DNA of 64,000 nucleotides from Chitinophaga sp. YR573 (GTDB taxonomy: Bacteria; Bacteroidota; Bacteroidia; Chitinophagales; Chitinophagaceae), in the NCBI RefSeq assembly GCF_900110995.1, contig NZ_FOJF01000001.1, positions 2,001,199 to 2,065,198 on the forward strand, given 5' to 3'. Both the position numbers and the translations under genes were made by a program. The notes under the pieces were generated by a model that was not told the origin of the DNA, searched no databases, and was given only the letters and a program-made list of their open reading frames with translations. Below, piece after piece: positions 26,234 through 34,444 of this stretch; position 1 is the stretch's first letter, and every line of letters starts with the position of its first letter.

Positions 26234-27766
26234 TTATGCATTAATCGCATCTAACCCTTTTACTATTCTTTCTATCGTCTCATGTTTTCCCAGCGTCTTT
26301 GCGATATTAAATACCGTAGGTCCAAACTTTCCACCACACAACATAATACGGAAAGGTAACTGCAACTCTCCTACTTTAATATTCATAGAAGTAGCCAATT
26401 GCTTGAAACTCTCTTCTATCGTCACTAAAGAAAAATCAGACATTGTTTCCAGCACAGATGCCCAGTCCATGAAGAACTGTGTTTTCTCAGCACTCCATTT
26501 AGGTTTTACTGCTGCTACATCATATGTCTCAGGGCGCTGGAAAAAGAAGAATCCATGGTCCCATAGCTCATTTACAAAATGACAACGTTCCTTGATCATT
26601 CCAGCTATTTTGGAAATATATTCCAGGCTGGCATTCTCCCCTTTTTCTTTCAGCACAGGCAGGAATAATTCCGCCAGTTTATCATTATCGGTCGCTACAA
26701 TGTATTCATGATTGAACCACTTCGCTTTTTCGAAATCGAACTTAGCACCTGATTTATGTACACGCTCTAAAGAGAAACGTTCAATCATTTCAGTCATGGA
26801 GAAAATCTCCTTGCCAGTACCATCATTCCATCCCAGCATTACCAGCATGTTCAGGAATGCTTCCGGCAGGAATCCGATCTCTCTGAATCCTTTAGTGATT
26901 TCCTCTGTCTTAGGATCTGTCCAGTTCATTGCATATACCGGGAAGCCTAAACGATCGCCATCACGTTTACTCAGTTTACCATGACCATCAGGCTTCAGGA
27001 TCAACGGCAGATGCGCCCATTTCGGCATGTCGGACTCCCATCCCAGGTATTTCCACAGCAGCAGATGTACCGGTGCAGAAGGCAACCATTCTTCCCCGCG
27101 GAAAGCATGTGTGATCTTCATCTGGTAATCATCCACTACTACTGCCAGGTGATAGGTAGGCATACCATCTGCTTTCAGCAATACCTTATCATCAACAGTA
27201 TCTGTATTAAACTGTACATGACCACGTATCAGATCGGTAAAACCTACTTCCTCATTGGCCGGCATTTTTATACGGATCACATGAGGGGTACCTTTTTCCA
27301 GCAATGCAGCCGTTTCTTCTGCAGAAAGACTGACAGAGTTACGCATTTGTAAACGCGCAGCATGGTTATATTGCGGAGAAGGATTCTCTGCTGTTTTCAG
27401 TTTAGCACGCATCTCGTCCAGCTCTTCCGTAGTATCGAAAGCGTAGTAAGCGTAACCGCTCTTTACCAGCTGTTCAGCAAACTGACGGTACGTTGCTTTT
27501 CTCTCACTCTGTCTGTAAGGGGCAAACGGGCCACCTACATGCGGACCTTCGTCTGCATTCAAACCGCACCAGCGCAGGCACTCGATAATATACTCTTCAG
27601 CACCCGGCACATAGCGGGACTGATCGGTATCCTCTATACGCAGCACGAATTCGCCATCATGCTGCTTTGCAAATAAATAATTGAATAAGACCGTGCGTAC
27701 ACCACCCAGGTGCAGTCCGCCGGTTGGACTGGGCGCAAAGCGTACCCGAACTTTCTGTTGTTGCAT
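26234..27766 (-). CDS. gltX: Glutamate--tRNA ligase
   Basis: 510 residues from the start MQQQKVRVRFAPSPTG at 27766. The frame stays open another 100 codons upstream, but that extension runs antisense through the deacetylase gene and has no family similarity, so I reject it. The HIGH-type motif is GGLHLGG in the N-terminal Rossmann fold and the KMSKS-type loop is KLSKRDGD. It charges tRNA-Glu in the cytoplasm. A minus-strand TACCTTTG -7 box (27772-27779) sits 6-13 bp before this start, which supports it and suggests a very short leader. It is divergent from the polysaccharide deacetylase gene (33 bp between starts). Confidence 0.93.
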   Translation of the reverse strand: MQQQKVRVRFAPSPTGGLHLGGVRTVLFNYLFAKQHDGEFVLRIEDTDQSRYVPGAEEYIIECLRWCGLNADEGPHVGGPFAPYRQSERKATYRQFAEQLVKSGYAYYAFDTTEELDEMRAKLKTAENPSPQYNHAARLQMRNSVSLSAEETAALLEKGTPHVIRIKMPANEEVGFTDLIRGHVQFNTDTVDDKVLLKADGMPTYHLAVVVDDYQMKITHAFRGEEWLPSAPVHLLLWKYLGWESDMPKWAHLPLILKPDGHGKLSKRDGDRLGFPVYAMNWTDPKTEEITKGFREIGFLPEAFLNMLVMLGWNDGTGKEIFSMTEMIERFSLERVHKSGAKFDFEKAKWFNHEYIVATDNDKLAELFLPVLKEKGENASLEYISKIAGMIKERCHFVNELWDHGFFFFQRPETYDVAAVKPKWSAEKTQFFMDWASVLETMSDFSLVTIEESFKQLATSMNIKVGELQLPFRIMLCGGKFGPTVFNIAKTLGKHETIERIVKGLDAINA

Positions 27767-27799
27767 AAGCGCAAAGGTAAAATATTGTAACTTCATTCC

Positions 27800-28426
27800 A
27801 TGTTCTATCTTACTAAAACACCTGCTCTTCTTAAAACAATATATAAGAGCTGTACCTGGAATTTCTCCCCGGCAAAACCATCGGTGTACCTCACATTTGA
27901 TGATGGACCACACCCTACTGCCACTCCTTTTATACTGGAACAGCTTAAAAAATATAATGCGAAAGGCACTTTCTTTTGCATAGGTAAAAACGTGATAGAA
28001 TACCCGAATGTTTACCAGCAGATCCTGGAAGAAGGACATACTACCGGTAACCATACCCATAATCACCTGAATGGCTGGAAGACCAGTACCGATAAATACA
28101 TGGAAAATGTGATGGAAGCCCGTAAGTATATCACTTCTCCCCTCTTCAGACCTCCATATGGAAGAATTACTCCCTTTCAGATAAAACAGATAAAGAAACT
28201 CATCCCCCAGGCACAGATCATTATGTGGGATGTTTTAAGCGCTGACTTTGATACCAGTATAAACGGAGAGGAATGTGTACAGAATGTGGTATTTAAAGCG
28301 AAGGCGGGGTCTATTATAGTGTTTCACGACAGCACGAAGGCATGGGACCGTTTAGAATATTGTTTGCCGCGGGTACTGGAATATTTCAGTAAACAAAAGC
28401 TGGCAATGGAAGCTATTCCTTATTAG
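27800..28426 (+). CDS. Polysaccharide deacetylase family protein (NodB fold)
   Basis: 208 residues, one NodB/CE4 domain. Motif 1 is TFDDGPHP with the catalytic base D34 and metal ligand D35; motif 2 is HTHNH with H85 and H89; motif 3 is RPPYG (117-121); motif 4 WDVLSADFD and motif 5 IIVFHDS are also present. It would remove acetyl groups from GlcNAc polymers such as peptidoglycan or chitin oligomers. There is no obvious signal peptide, though the first 20 residues are moderately hydrophobic. It starts 33 bp from the divergent gltX. Confidence 0.9.
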   Translation: MFYLTKTPALLKTIYKSCTWNFSPAKPSVYLTFDDGPHPTATPFILEQLKKYNAKGTFFCIGKNVIEYPNVYQQILEEGHTTGNHTHNHLNGWKTSTDKYMENVMEARKYITSPLFRPPYGRITPFQIKQIKKLIPQAQIIMWDVLSADFDTSINGEECVQNVVFKAKAGSIIVFHDSTKAWDRLEYCLPRVLEYFSKQKLAMEAIPY

Positions 28427-28467
28427 AACTTAATTAGAACTTAACTAGAACCTATCAGAAATAGAAA

Positions 28468-28524
28468 ACCCAGGTTCCAAACTCCGTACTGGCATTCGCG
28501 CTTTCTGGTGATTTGAACCTGGGT
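28468..28524. terminator. Long-loop inverted repeat between convergent genes
   Basis: Perfect 10-bp repeat ACCCAGGTTC / GAACCTGGGT (28468-28477, 28515-28524) with a 37-nt loop and short T runs. It lies between the deacetylase and lipoprotein genes and may terminate both. Just before it TTAGAACTTAA is tandemly repeated about three times (28425-28452). Confidence 0.4.
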
Positions 28525-28544
28525 AGTTATTTTATCAGATTACC

Positions 28545-29426
28545 TTATTTAGGTAATCCTATGGTTTTAACTTTATCTCCGATGCTGATAGTAGCAGAGT
28601 CATCACATACTCCGTTACCATAATCGATGGTAGCCTGAACAGATTTCAGCGTTAATACCGCCTTTCCTTTACCAATCCACGCACAATCAAACTTTCTTTC
28701 CAGTGCAGATGAATCACTTACAGCTGTGATAGCAACATTACCACTTGGGTAAGTAAGGGTATCAGAACCAGAGAAGGTATAGATATCATCAGCAACATCT
28801 GTAGTACCTGCACCTGCTGTTTGAGTAATAGTGATATTACTACCATAGGTTATCACAACTGTATCCAGTTTGATCGAACCATTTTTAACCTGTGTGGTAT
28901 ATTTATAAGCATCGTTGGTACCTACGTTGGTAATCACTTTTGTGCCACTAACACTGACACCATTCACGGTATAAGTTACTGGTTGAACAGTAATTGTAGC
29001 ACCTGGATAACGGAAGTAACCGGTAAAGATAAATTTAACAACACCTGCACGGGTACGACCGGAAGCATCAGCACAACCGGTACCAAAGCTTACAGTTACT
29101 GTTTTAGGCCAATGATCGAGCGTAACGTCATCGGTTTCAGCAGTATAACACTGACCCAGTTTATCGGTCAGATCAACTTTACCGGATTTACGGCCGGTTT
29201 CGCTTAAGCCTTCACTTTCACTGATCTCTGCAGCAATGCTGAACAGATCGTCATATATTCCACTTACAGATGCCTGATCGGCAGCAGCGGCTATGGATAA
29301 ATTATCATTAGCATTAGAAGGAGCTGCATCACTTGAAGTCTTTGTACACGCAAAAAAAATGGTGGCCATTAGCAGCAGGGCGATAACACCCGCAAGGATA
29401 CGGTTAAAGCAAAAGTAGCTTCTCAT
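28545..29426 (-). CDS. Secreted lipoprotein, unknown function
   Basis: 293 residues from MRSYFCFNRI (29426); the longer in-frame start at 29483 is rejected because the signal peptide begins here. Lipobox cysteine follows LLMATIFFAC. The mature part is a beta-rich, Gly/Thr-rich domain (GYFRYPGATITVQPVTYTV, ITQTAGAGTTDVADD) with four to five cysteines. I do not recognise a named family, but similar single-gene surface lipoproteins are common in Chitinophagaceae. It converges on the deacetylase gene and is divergent from tatD. Confidence 0.7.
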   Translation of the reverse strand: MRSYFCFNRILAGVIALLLMATIFFACTKTSSDAAPSNANDNLSIAAAADQASVSGIYDDLFSIAAEISESEGLSETGRKSGKVDLTDKLGQCYTAETDDVTLDHWPKTVTVSFGTGCADASGRTRAGVVKFIFTGYFRYPGATITVQPVTYTVNGVSVSGTKVITNVGTNDAYKYTTQVKNGSIKLDTVVITYGSNITITQTAGAGTTDVADDIYTFSGSDTLTYPSGNVAITAVSDSSALERKFDCAWIGKGKAVLTLKSVQATIDYGNGVCDDSATISIGDKVKTIGLPK

Positions 29427-29547
29427 AGAATAGTATAGTTTTAAAAGAGGTTTTCCGGCCGTACTTTTGTACGGAGCTGACAATAATATTAAAATTATAC
29501 AAATATAATATATTTACTAATCCTATAAAAAAATTTAATATTTAAAT

Positions 29548-30318
29548 ATGCAATGGATTGATACGCATGCACACCTGTATGAGGAGGAATTTGCGAAAGA
29601 CAGGACAGAAATGGTGGAACGCGCACTGGCAGCCGGCGTATACCAGTTATTATTACCTAATATAGACAGCAGCACCATTACCGGTATGCTGGCTCTGGAG
29701 GCTCAGTTCCCCGGAGTTTGCCACCCCATGATGGGTGTACACCCCTGTTATGTGAACGAAAATGTAAACCAGGAGCTCAATATTGTACGTGAATGGCTGG
29801 AAAAACGTCCTTTTAAGGCTATCGGGGAAATTGGCCTCGATTTTTACCATGATACTACCTATACCGAACAGCAATACAAGGCTTTCCGCGAACAGCTGGA
29901 CCTCTCCCGGCAATATAAATTACCGGTCTCTATTCATGCCCGGGAAAGCACCCGGGAGTGCATAGACGAAGTGAAAGCCTTGCAGGATGGGCGTTTATCC
30001 GGTGTATTCCACTGTTTTTCAGGCACTTTGGAGCAAGCCAAAGAGGTAATCGACCTTGGTTTCTACCTGGGCATAGGCGGAGTGGTGACATTTAAGAAGG
30101 CCGGACTGGATAAATTATTAGAACATATAGACTTACAATATGTTATCCTTGAAACGGATGCACCCTATCTGGCGCCGGTACCATATCGGGGTAAACGAAA
30201 CGAAAGTGCATACATTCCATTGATAGGTGAAAGGATTGCAGATGTAAAAAATCTAACAATAGGAGAGATAGCTGCGATTACGACAAGTAATGCGCTGAAA
30301 TTATTTAAAACTAACTAA
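29548..30318 (+). CDS. TatD family metal-dependent hydrolase
   Basis: 256 residues, a TIM-barrel TatD DNase-type protein. Metal ligands are visible: DTHAH (H7, H9), GEIGLDFYHD with its glutamate near residue 93, SIHARES with a histidine near 128, FHCFSG with a histidine near 152, and the aspartate in LETDAPYLAP near 203. Family members are 3'-5' exonucleases or D-aminoacyl-tRNA deacylase-like enzymes in the cytoplasm. Length is normal. ansA follows after 42 bp on the same strand and has its own -7 box. Confidence 0.92.
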   Translation: MQWIDTHAHLYEEEFAKDRTEMVERALAAGVYQLLLPNIDSSTITGMLALEAQFPGVCHPMMGVHPCYVNENVNQELNIVREWLEKRPFKAIGEIGLDFYHDTTYTEQQYKAFREQLDLSRQYKLPVSIHARESTRECIDEVKALQDGRLSGVFHCFSGTLEQAKEVIDLGFYLGIGGVVTFKKAGLDKLLEHIDLQYVILETDAPYLAPVPYRGKRNESAYIPLIGERIADVKNLTIGEIAAITTSNALKLFKTN

Positions 30319-30330
30319 CCATTAAGGCGG

Positions 30331-30338
30331 TACATTTG
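30331..30338 (+). promoter_or_regulatory. -7 box of the ansA promoter
   Basis: TACATTTG, 22 bp before the asparaginase start; no clear -33 element. Confidence 0.35.
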
Positions 30339-30360
30339 CAGCCAATTTGGAACAGCAGCA

Positions 30361-31398
30361 ATGAGTAAGATCCTTATTATCTACACAGGGGGCACAGTAG
30401 GGATGATCTACGACGAAAAGACCAAGGCTTTACGCCCCATCGGTTTCAACGAAATACGTAACAATCTGCCTGAGCTATACCGCATGGGCATTGACTTTTA
30501 CGTATATGCCTTCAATCCGCCTATAGACTCTTCAGACATGCAACCTGAGATATGGGTGGAACTGGCGTCCATCATCGAAGACCGGTACGACCGGTACGAT
30601 GGGTTCGTTATCCTGCATGGTTCAGATACCATGTCATTCACGGCCTCTGCCTTGTCCTTCATGCTGGAGAACCTGTCAAAGCCCGTCATTCTTACCGGTT
30701 CCCAGCTGCCCATCGGTAAGATCCGTACAGACGCTAAAGAGAACATTATCACTGCAATGGAAATCGCTTCTACCCGGCACAATGGCCAGGTGGTAGTTCC
30801 TGAGGTCTGCATTTATTTCGACTTTGCACTCTTCCGTGGCAACCGTTCCAAGAAATATAACGCTGAAAAGTTCGAAGCCTTCTACTCCATGAATTACCCT
30901 CCTCTGGCGGAAGCGGGCATAGACATCAAATACAAAACCCAGTTCGTACTCCCGGCTCCTGACAAACCGTTGAAAGTCCACAAACAGCTGGATGACAACG
31001 TCACCGTCCTGAAGATGTTCCCTGGTATTACCCGCAAAGCGGTGGAAGCTATCCTTAGCGTTCCCGGACTACGTGGTGTAGTCCTCGAAGCATTTGGCAG
31101 TGGTAATACGAATACACAACCCTGGTTCATTGAAAGCCTGAAGAAGGTCATTGACAAGGGTGTGCTGGTAGTAGACATCACACAATGTGATGGAGGCTCC
31201 GTAGAACTTGGCAAATATGAAACCAGTCAGCCTCTCCAGCAGATTGGAGTTATCAGTGGTCATGACATGACTTTCGAAGCGGCAGTCACCAAACTGATGT
31301 TCGTATTAGGCCAGGGACTCGACGCCGAAGCAACAAGAAGCATGATTGAAACCTCTCTTCGCGGTGAACTGACCCCTATAAATCACGATTGGGAATAA
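30361..31398 (+). CDS. ansA: Type I L-asparaginase
   Basis: 345 residues, cytoplasmic type I enzyme (no signal peptide). It hydrolyses L-asparagine to aspartate and ammonia. The first catalytic threonine is in IIYTGGTVGM (about T10) and the second in HGSDTMSFTASALSF (about residues 85-98). The lysine of the proton-relay is in the GSQLPIGKIRTDAKEN segment. Length and the VFDITQCDGGSVE-like C-terminal region fit the family. The tRNA-Ser gene with its own promoter begins 57 bp downstream. Confidence 0.93.
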   Translation: MSKILIIYTGGTVGMIYDEKTKALRPIGFNEIRNNLPELYRMGIDFYVYAFNPPIDSSDMQPEIWVELASIIEDRYDRYDGFVILHGSDTMSFTASALSFMLENLSKPVILTGSQLPIGKIRTDAKENIITAMEIASTRHNGQVVVPEVCIYFDFALFRGNRSKKYNAEKFEAFYSMNYPPLAEAGIDIKYKTQFVLPAPDKPLKVHKQLDDNVTVLKMFPGITRKAVEAILSVPGLRGVVLEAFGSGNTNTQPWFIESLKKVIDKGVLVVDITQCDGGSVELGKYETSQPLQQIGVISGHDMTFEAAVTKLMFVLGQGLDAEATRSMIETSLRGELTPINHDWE

Positions 31399-31430
31399 TT
31401 TGGGAAATATGACCGGAAAGGTTACTTTTG
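31399..31430 (+). promoter_or_regulatory. Predicted promoter of tRNA-Ser
   Basis: TTTG at 31399-31402 and TACTTTTG at 31423-31430, spacer 20 bp, 26 bp before the mature tRNA 5' end. Confidence 0.5.
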
Positions 31431-31455
31431 CAATCCCGTATTAAAATCAACAACC

Positions 31456-31540
31456 GGAAAGGTGCAGGAGTGGTTGATCTGGCTCGCCTGGAAAGCGTGT
31501 ATACCGCAAGGTATCAAGGGTTCGAATCCCTTCCTTTCCG
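31456..31540 (+). tRNA. tRNA-Ser (anticodon GGA)
   Basis: 85 nt. Acceptor stem GGAAAGG / CCTTTCC with discriminator G, D arm closed by CAG / CTG, anticodon loop CTGGAAA (anticodon GGA, decoding UCC and UCU), a long variable arm (ATACC-GCAA-GGTAT) that is diagnostic of serine, and T arm AAGGG-TTCGAAT-CCCTT. CCA is not encoded. There is one U-U mismatch in the anticodon stem. Its last 19 bases plus one downstream base are repeated exactly at 42623-42642, so it is the probable integration site of an island. Confidence 0.95.
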
Positions 31541-31541
31541 C
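31522..31541 (+). repeat. Left attachment-site repeat (attL candidate)
   Basis: 20 bp covering the 3' end of tRNA-Ser from the T loop onward (TCGAATCCC...TTTCCGC). Identical to 42623-42642. Confidence 0.7.
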
Positions 31542-31547
31542 AAACAT

Positions 31548-31579
31548 AAAGCCTTCAAGTCGAAAGATTTGAAGGCTTT
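31548..31579 (+). terminator. Terminator after tRNA-Ser
   Basis: 11-bp stem AAAGCCTTCAA / TTGAAGGCTTT (31548-31558, 31569-31579). A near-identical copy occurs at 33453-33486. Confidence 0.65.
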
Positions 31580-31733
31580 ATTAATTTGAGATTTAATTTA
31601 CTAACTGTAAGGATTTCTCCTTCTCTAAGGGATGATAAAAATCAAGCATAAATATTAGTTAGTCTGAACAAAACTAATTCAGTCGATCTCGCTCCTCAGT
31701 AGTGACTCCAAATATTATGGGTTCAAAATATTA

Positions 31734-31877
31734 TCAGCCTAATGAGCAAGGAATCTGGTTTTTATGTTTCAGCCGGCCAAATATAGTTGCCGGAAGAATA
31801 TTGAATTGCTTTACAAAACTTCTTATATCGTCTTCACTGAAATAGGCGGCTGCTAATATTTTCACTTCTTCATCTCT
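31734..31877 (-). pseudogene. Out-of-frame C-terminal part of the HigA/ImmA antitoxin
   Basis: Immediately after the stop of the antitoxin gene, another minus-strand frame encodes DEEVKILAAAYFSEDDI, then SFVKQFNILPATIFGRL and an end at 31734. This is the usual C-terminal tail of ImmA/IrrE-containing HigA proteins. Removing one GA from the GAGA at the junction would join it in frame with WTLS of the upstream gene, giving ...TLSDEEVKIL.... The gene has thus probably suffered a 2-bp duplication that cuts off the last ~48 residues. Confidence 0.6.
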
Positions 31878-32785
31878 GATAACGTCCATTTTGTGGCAAA
31901 TTCATCAGCTTCCTTTTCTTTGATGAGATCTTTATCGGAGTACTCTACCTTCTCTAAAAAAATATCTTTTTTCCCATGTAAGAGAATATGCCCTGCTTCG
32001 TGAAAGAAAGTAAACAAAAAGTTCTTACTATCGTTATACTCCCCTGATAATTGAATCAAAGGAGTATCGTTTAGCCATCGTGTTGAACCACTTATGGGAG
32101 CTTTATTGATAAGGGGAGTATGCACTATTTTCACACCAGCTTCCAGGCAAATATTTTGTAATTGACTAAAAACATCAAATTTGCCCCTAATTGATTTCAA
32201 CTTTGGTAATGCTTCTTTAAACTTCTTTTCTGAATAGTCCTTTGCTTCTAACTCCATTGCTTGTAATTCGCCTTTACGAAGCCATGCAGATATAGCATAC
32301 GGTTCGCTGGTTTGTGCAAGAGAAATCCGGAAAGCTACTTTAAGTTGCTGATTAAAATAATAGTCTTCCCAGGCTGTGTGATTAGAGAAGCCAAAGAAAG
32401 CAAGCATCTCCATTGTTTTTTCCTGAATAGTATTTACAGATGGTAACCAGCCTTTTTTTATCATTTCTGCCAAAGGAAATTGCTTTGCCCATTCCACCGC
32501 TTCCTGAATAACTGCTTTCCTTTTTTCTCTTGCAATAAATTCATCATAGTTTCTCTGGTGGTTCATCCAAAAATTAGCGGGGATCCTAGTAGCACTCTCA
32601 AATTGGACTGCCATATCAGGGGTAATGGAACTATCTCCTTTGATTATGGCAATTATAGTTTTTTCAGGCTTCCCTGTACGAAGGGCGAATTCTTTTGGTC
32701 CCATAATCATTTCTTCCAGTTTCTCCTTTAAGGTCTCCCCTGGATGAGGAACTGATTGTGGATAGTATTGATTTTGCCTGACCAT
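31862..32785 (-). CDS. HigA-type antitoxin with ImmA/IrrE peptidase domain, C-terminally truncated
   Basis: 307 residues. Residues ~10-75 are an XRE helix-turn-helix of HigA type (PGETLKEKLEEMIMGPKEFALRTGKPEKT... region). Residues ~180-300 are an ImmA/IrrE domain with zinc motif HEAGHILLH and the downstream EKEADEFATKW glutamate region. It should repress its own operon and neutralise the RelE/HigB-type toxin encoded 2 bp upstream. The protein stops at MKK, where relatives continue for about 48 residues; that tail is encoded next door in another frame (31734-31877), pointing to a frameshift. The zinc site is intact, so the protein may still work. Confidence 0.8.
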   Translation of the reverse strand: MVRQNQYYPQSVPHPGETLKEKLEEMIMGPKEFALRTGKPEKTIIAIIKGDSSITPDMAVQFESATRIPANFWMNHQRNYDEFIAREKRKAVIQEAVEWAKQFPLAEMIKKGWLPSVNTIQEKTMEMLAFFGFSNHTAWEDYYFNQQLKVAFRISLAQTSEPYAISAWLRKGELQAMELEAKDYSEKKFKEALPKLKSIRGKFDVFSQLQNICLEAGVKIVHTPLINKAPISGSTRWLNDTPLIQLSGEYNDSKNFLFTFFHEAGHILLHGKKDIFLEKVEYSDKDLIKEKEADEFATKWTLSEMKK

Positions 32786-32787
32786 TA

Positions 32788-33129
32788 TTATTTTTCTTTA
32801 TGATAGTTAACTATTTCTTTAACTTCTATTCCTGTAATCTCCATCCAAACATATTGACCATGTTCATTAGTGGGAATAGGCTTCTCGTGAGGTGTAAACA
32901 CCAATCTGTACGGTTGGTCGAGATCGCAGGCCCATTGTCCTTTCCGGTTGTTGGTAAGTTCATGGAAATTCCCGGGCAGGTACCTTACTTCTTCAAGATT
33001 GGTTGCAGACCTTAATTGTGCCAGCCTGGCTTTGATTTTCTCTGCCCGGAGCTTACCAAACTCTTTTAGACGCTTCCGGTCATTATTAGCCAGTTCTTCT
33101 AATTTTTTATCCCTAAAAGTAATATCCAC
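32788..33129 (-). CDS. RelE/HigB-type toxin
   Basis: 113 residues of the RelE/ParE/HigB toxin fold: an N-terminal helical hairpin (EELANNDRKRLKEFGKLRAEKIKARL-type region), then strands with LPGNFHELTNNRKGQWACDL and QPYRLVF, and a C-terminal strand with MEITGIEVKEIVNYH. Such toxins cleave mRNA on the ribosome or inhibit gyrase. It is the first gene of a toxin-first (HigBA-order) operon, 2 bp before the antitoxin. The basic core RLVF..HE is typical. It lies within the putative island. Confidence 0.82.
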   Translation of the reverse strand: MDITFRDKKLEELANNDRKRLKEFGKLRAEKIKARLAQLRSATNLEEVRYLPGNFHELTNNRKGQWACDLDQPYRLVFTPHEKPIPTNEHGQYVWMEITGIEVKEIVNYHKEK

Positions 33130-33796
33130 TACAAAGATAATTTAATTTTAGTTAATAGAAAGTGTAAGTTAAATAATTGAACAAGTGAGGCAACTATCCT
33201 TCGGTCGTATTGACCTATTTATATGCACTTTATTTACGGAATATTGGTTGGTCTTCTTAAACCAGAAACAAGCGTTTCTATATTAATAGCGTTTTTTATA
33301 ATCATGAAAATGTCTTTTGTGGTTAACCTATTTGTTAACTAAAATAAAACATTTTCTACTATTCCTGATAGAAATGAATCGATAAACATCTGAATATCAA
33401 ATAGATTCTGAATAAACCGGATCAAAACTTGTCCCCGCAACCCCCAAGCTTTAAAGCCTTCAAATTGAAAGATTTGGAGGCTTTTTTGTTACCTGCTCCT
33501 TGACTGTCCATCAAGTGAACGATGGATCAAGTCGAAACTATTACATATAAAGTAAGTAAGAACTGGAAAGCATCATCAATCCTCAGTATCGGTAAAAGAG
33601 AATATCTTCTCCTCAACAAACTCACTGAATACATTGGAATACACAAGGTTCTTATTATTACGTCCAAACACAAGTCTGCAATCGGTTTTAAACGTACCCT
33701 GATAGTGCTTTACTTTAGATAATATTATTTCACCCAGCCTTATAAGAATTGTTGGCTGTCCCGTTCCGCAGCCGCTTTCTTCATCTAAATTTCTTC
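33130..33796. other. 667-bp region without a convincing gene
   Basis: It holds the upstream region of the toxin gene and a second copy of the tRNA-Ser terminator hairpin (33453-33486). A 66-codon plus-strand frame at 33522-33722 has no recognisable feature and I do not call it. Base composition is AT-rich. Confidence 0.4.
33453..33486 (+). terminator. Second copy of the tRNA-Ser terminator
   Basis: AAAGCCTTCAAAT..TTTGGAGGCTTTTTT differs from 31548-31579 at about three positions over 32 bases and has a better T tract. Preceded by CCCCGCAA, which resembles a tRNA 3' end. Confidence 0.6.
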
Positions 33797-34165
33797 CTAT
33801 TTGTATCCATTGTCCCTGCCGGTTTTCAATTCGCGATGCAGAAAATATACAGAAAAACTACTCCCCAATAATACAACGGAATCGGAGATATTCTTAATGG
33901 TAAAAATGGAAGAATGATAATTCCGGGTTGAATCGAAATTTATTTTTCCATCTTCAGAATAATACTCTGTCGGACAATTTACTTCAAACGTAGTATCTAC
34001 TTGTATTTGTAAATTTTTATCTGAGTAAATCCAACATGGAATCACTCCTTCCTGCCAGCGGGGAATAGGTGTATATCGTCTGCTATATCTTTTACTGATG
34101 CTAATTGTATCCTTTACAGGACCGATATAATAGATAAGAAAATCTATTGTATGTTGCTCCTGCAA
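33797..34165 (-). CDS. Hypothetical protein, probably 5'-truncated
   Basis: 122 residues, no family recognised. It is beta-rich with a segment like a surface or periplasmic protein (FTIKNISDSVVLLGSSFSVYFL). The only start is a TTG at 34165 and no signal peptide is visible, although the composition suggests a secreted protein. Its 5' end overlaps, antisense, a remnant of an alcohol dehydrogenase gene (34138-34308). I infer that a recombination junction removed the original N-terminus. Confidence 0.4.
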   Translation of the reverse strand: MQEQHTIDFLIYYIGPVKDTISISKRYSRRYTPIPRWQEGVIPCWIYSDKNLQIQVDTTFEVNCPTEYYSEDGKINFDSTRNYHSSIFTIKNISDSVVLLGSSFSVYFLHRELKTGRDNGYK

Positions 34166-34308
34166 TGCCCCTAATGCTGAAAGATGTCACTGTTCACGGT
34201 ATCGGTACAGGTAGTTGCATGGCATTAGAAAATCTTGTACGTGCAGTTGATAAAGCACTCATTAAGCCAGTTATTGATACTCGTTACTCAATGGTAATAA
34301 ACTTGTAA
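34138..34308 (+). pseudogene. 3' remnant of a zinc-type alcohol dehydrogenase/quinone reductase gene
   Basis: About 56 codons ending at TAA 34306-34308. The translation has MLKDVTVHGIGTGSCMALEN followed by LVRAVDKALIKPVIDTRYS, which matches the end of the medium-chain dehydrogenase family (LKxxTxxGIxVGS...L..A...LKPVIDxxY). There is no catalytic or nucleotide-binding domain upstream; the frame is closed by a stop at 34135-34137. It is therefore a fragment left by deletion or recombination inside the island. Confidence 0.55.
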
Positions 34309-34342
34309 GCTATCCTGTTTGTAGAAACACATATTGAAAATA

Positions 34343-34401
34343 CGAGCTCCGTTACAAGTCCCCAGAATACTTGTCATTCAGGAGATTTTTAACGGAGCTC
34401 G
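34343..34401. repeat. 12-bp inverted repeat after the FG-GAP gene
   Basis: CGAGCTCCGTTA (34343-34354) and TAACGGAGCTCG (34390-34401), perfect, 35-nt loop. It lies just beyond the 3' end of the minus-strand FG-GAP gene and may terminate it. Confidence 0.4.
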
Positions 34402-34444
34402 AAAGCTATTTTTGAGACGCTTTCTTTTTTCTGAAGATATATTT

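Noticed and set aside
27767..28066. 100-codon N-terminal extension of gltX
   Set aside because: It runs antisense through the deacetylase gene and lies before the normal GluRS N-terminus and a -7 box; the start at 27766 fits the family.
28425..28455. Short tandem TTAGAACTTAA repeats as a CRISPR-like array
   Set aside because: Units are 11 bp with no spacers; simple tandem duplication.
33522..33722. 66-codon plus-strand frame
   Set aside because: No motif, no promoter and no neighbour context; length is within chance for AT-rich DNA.
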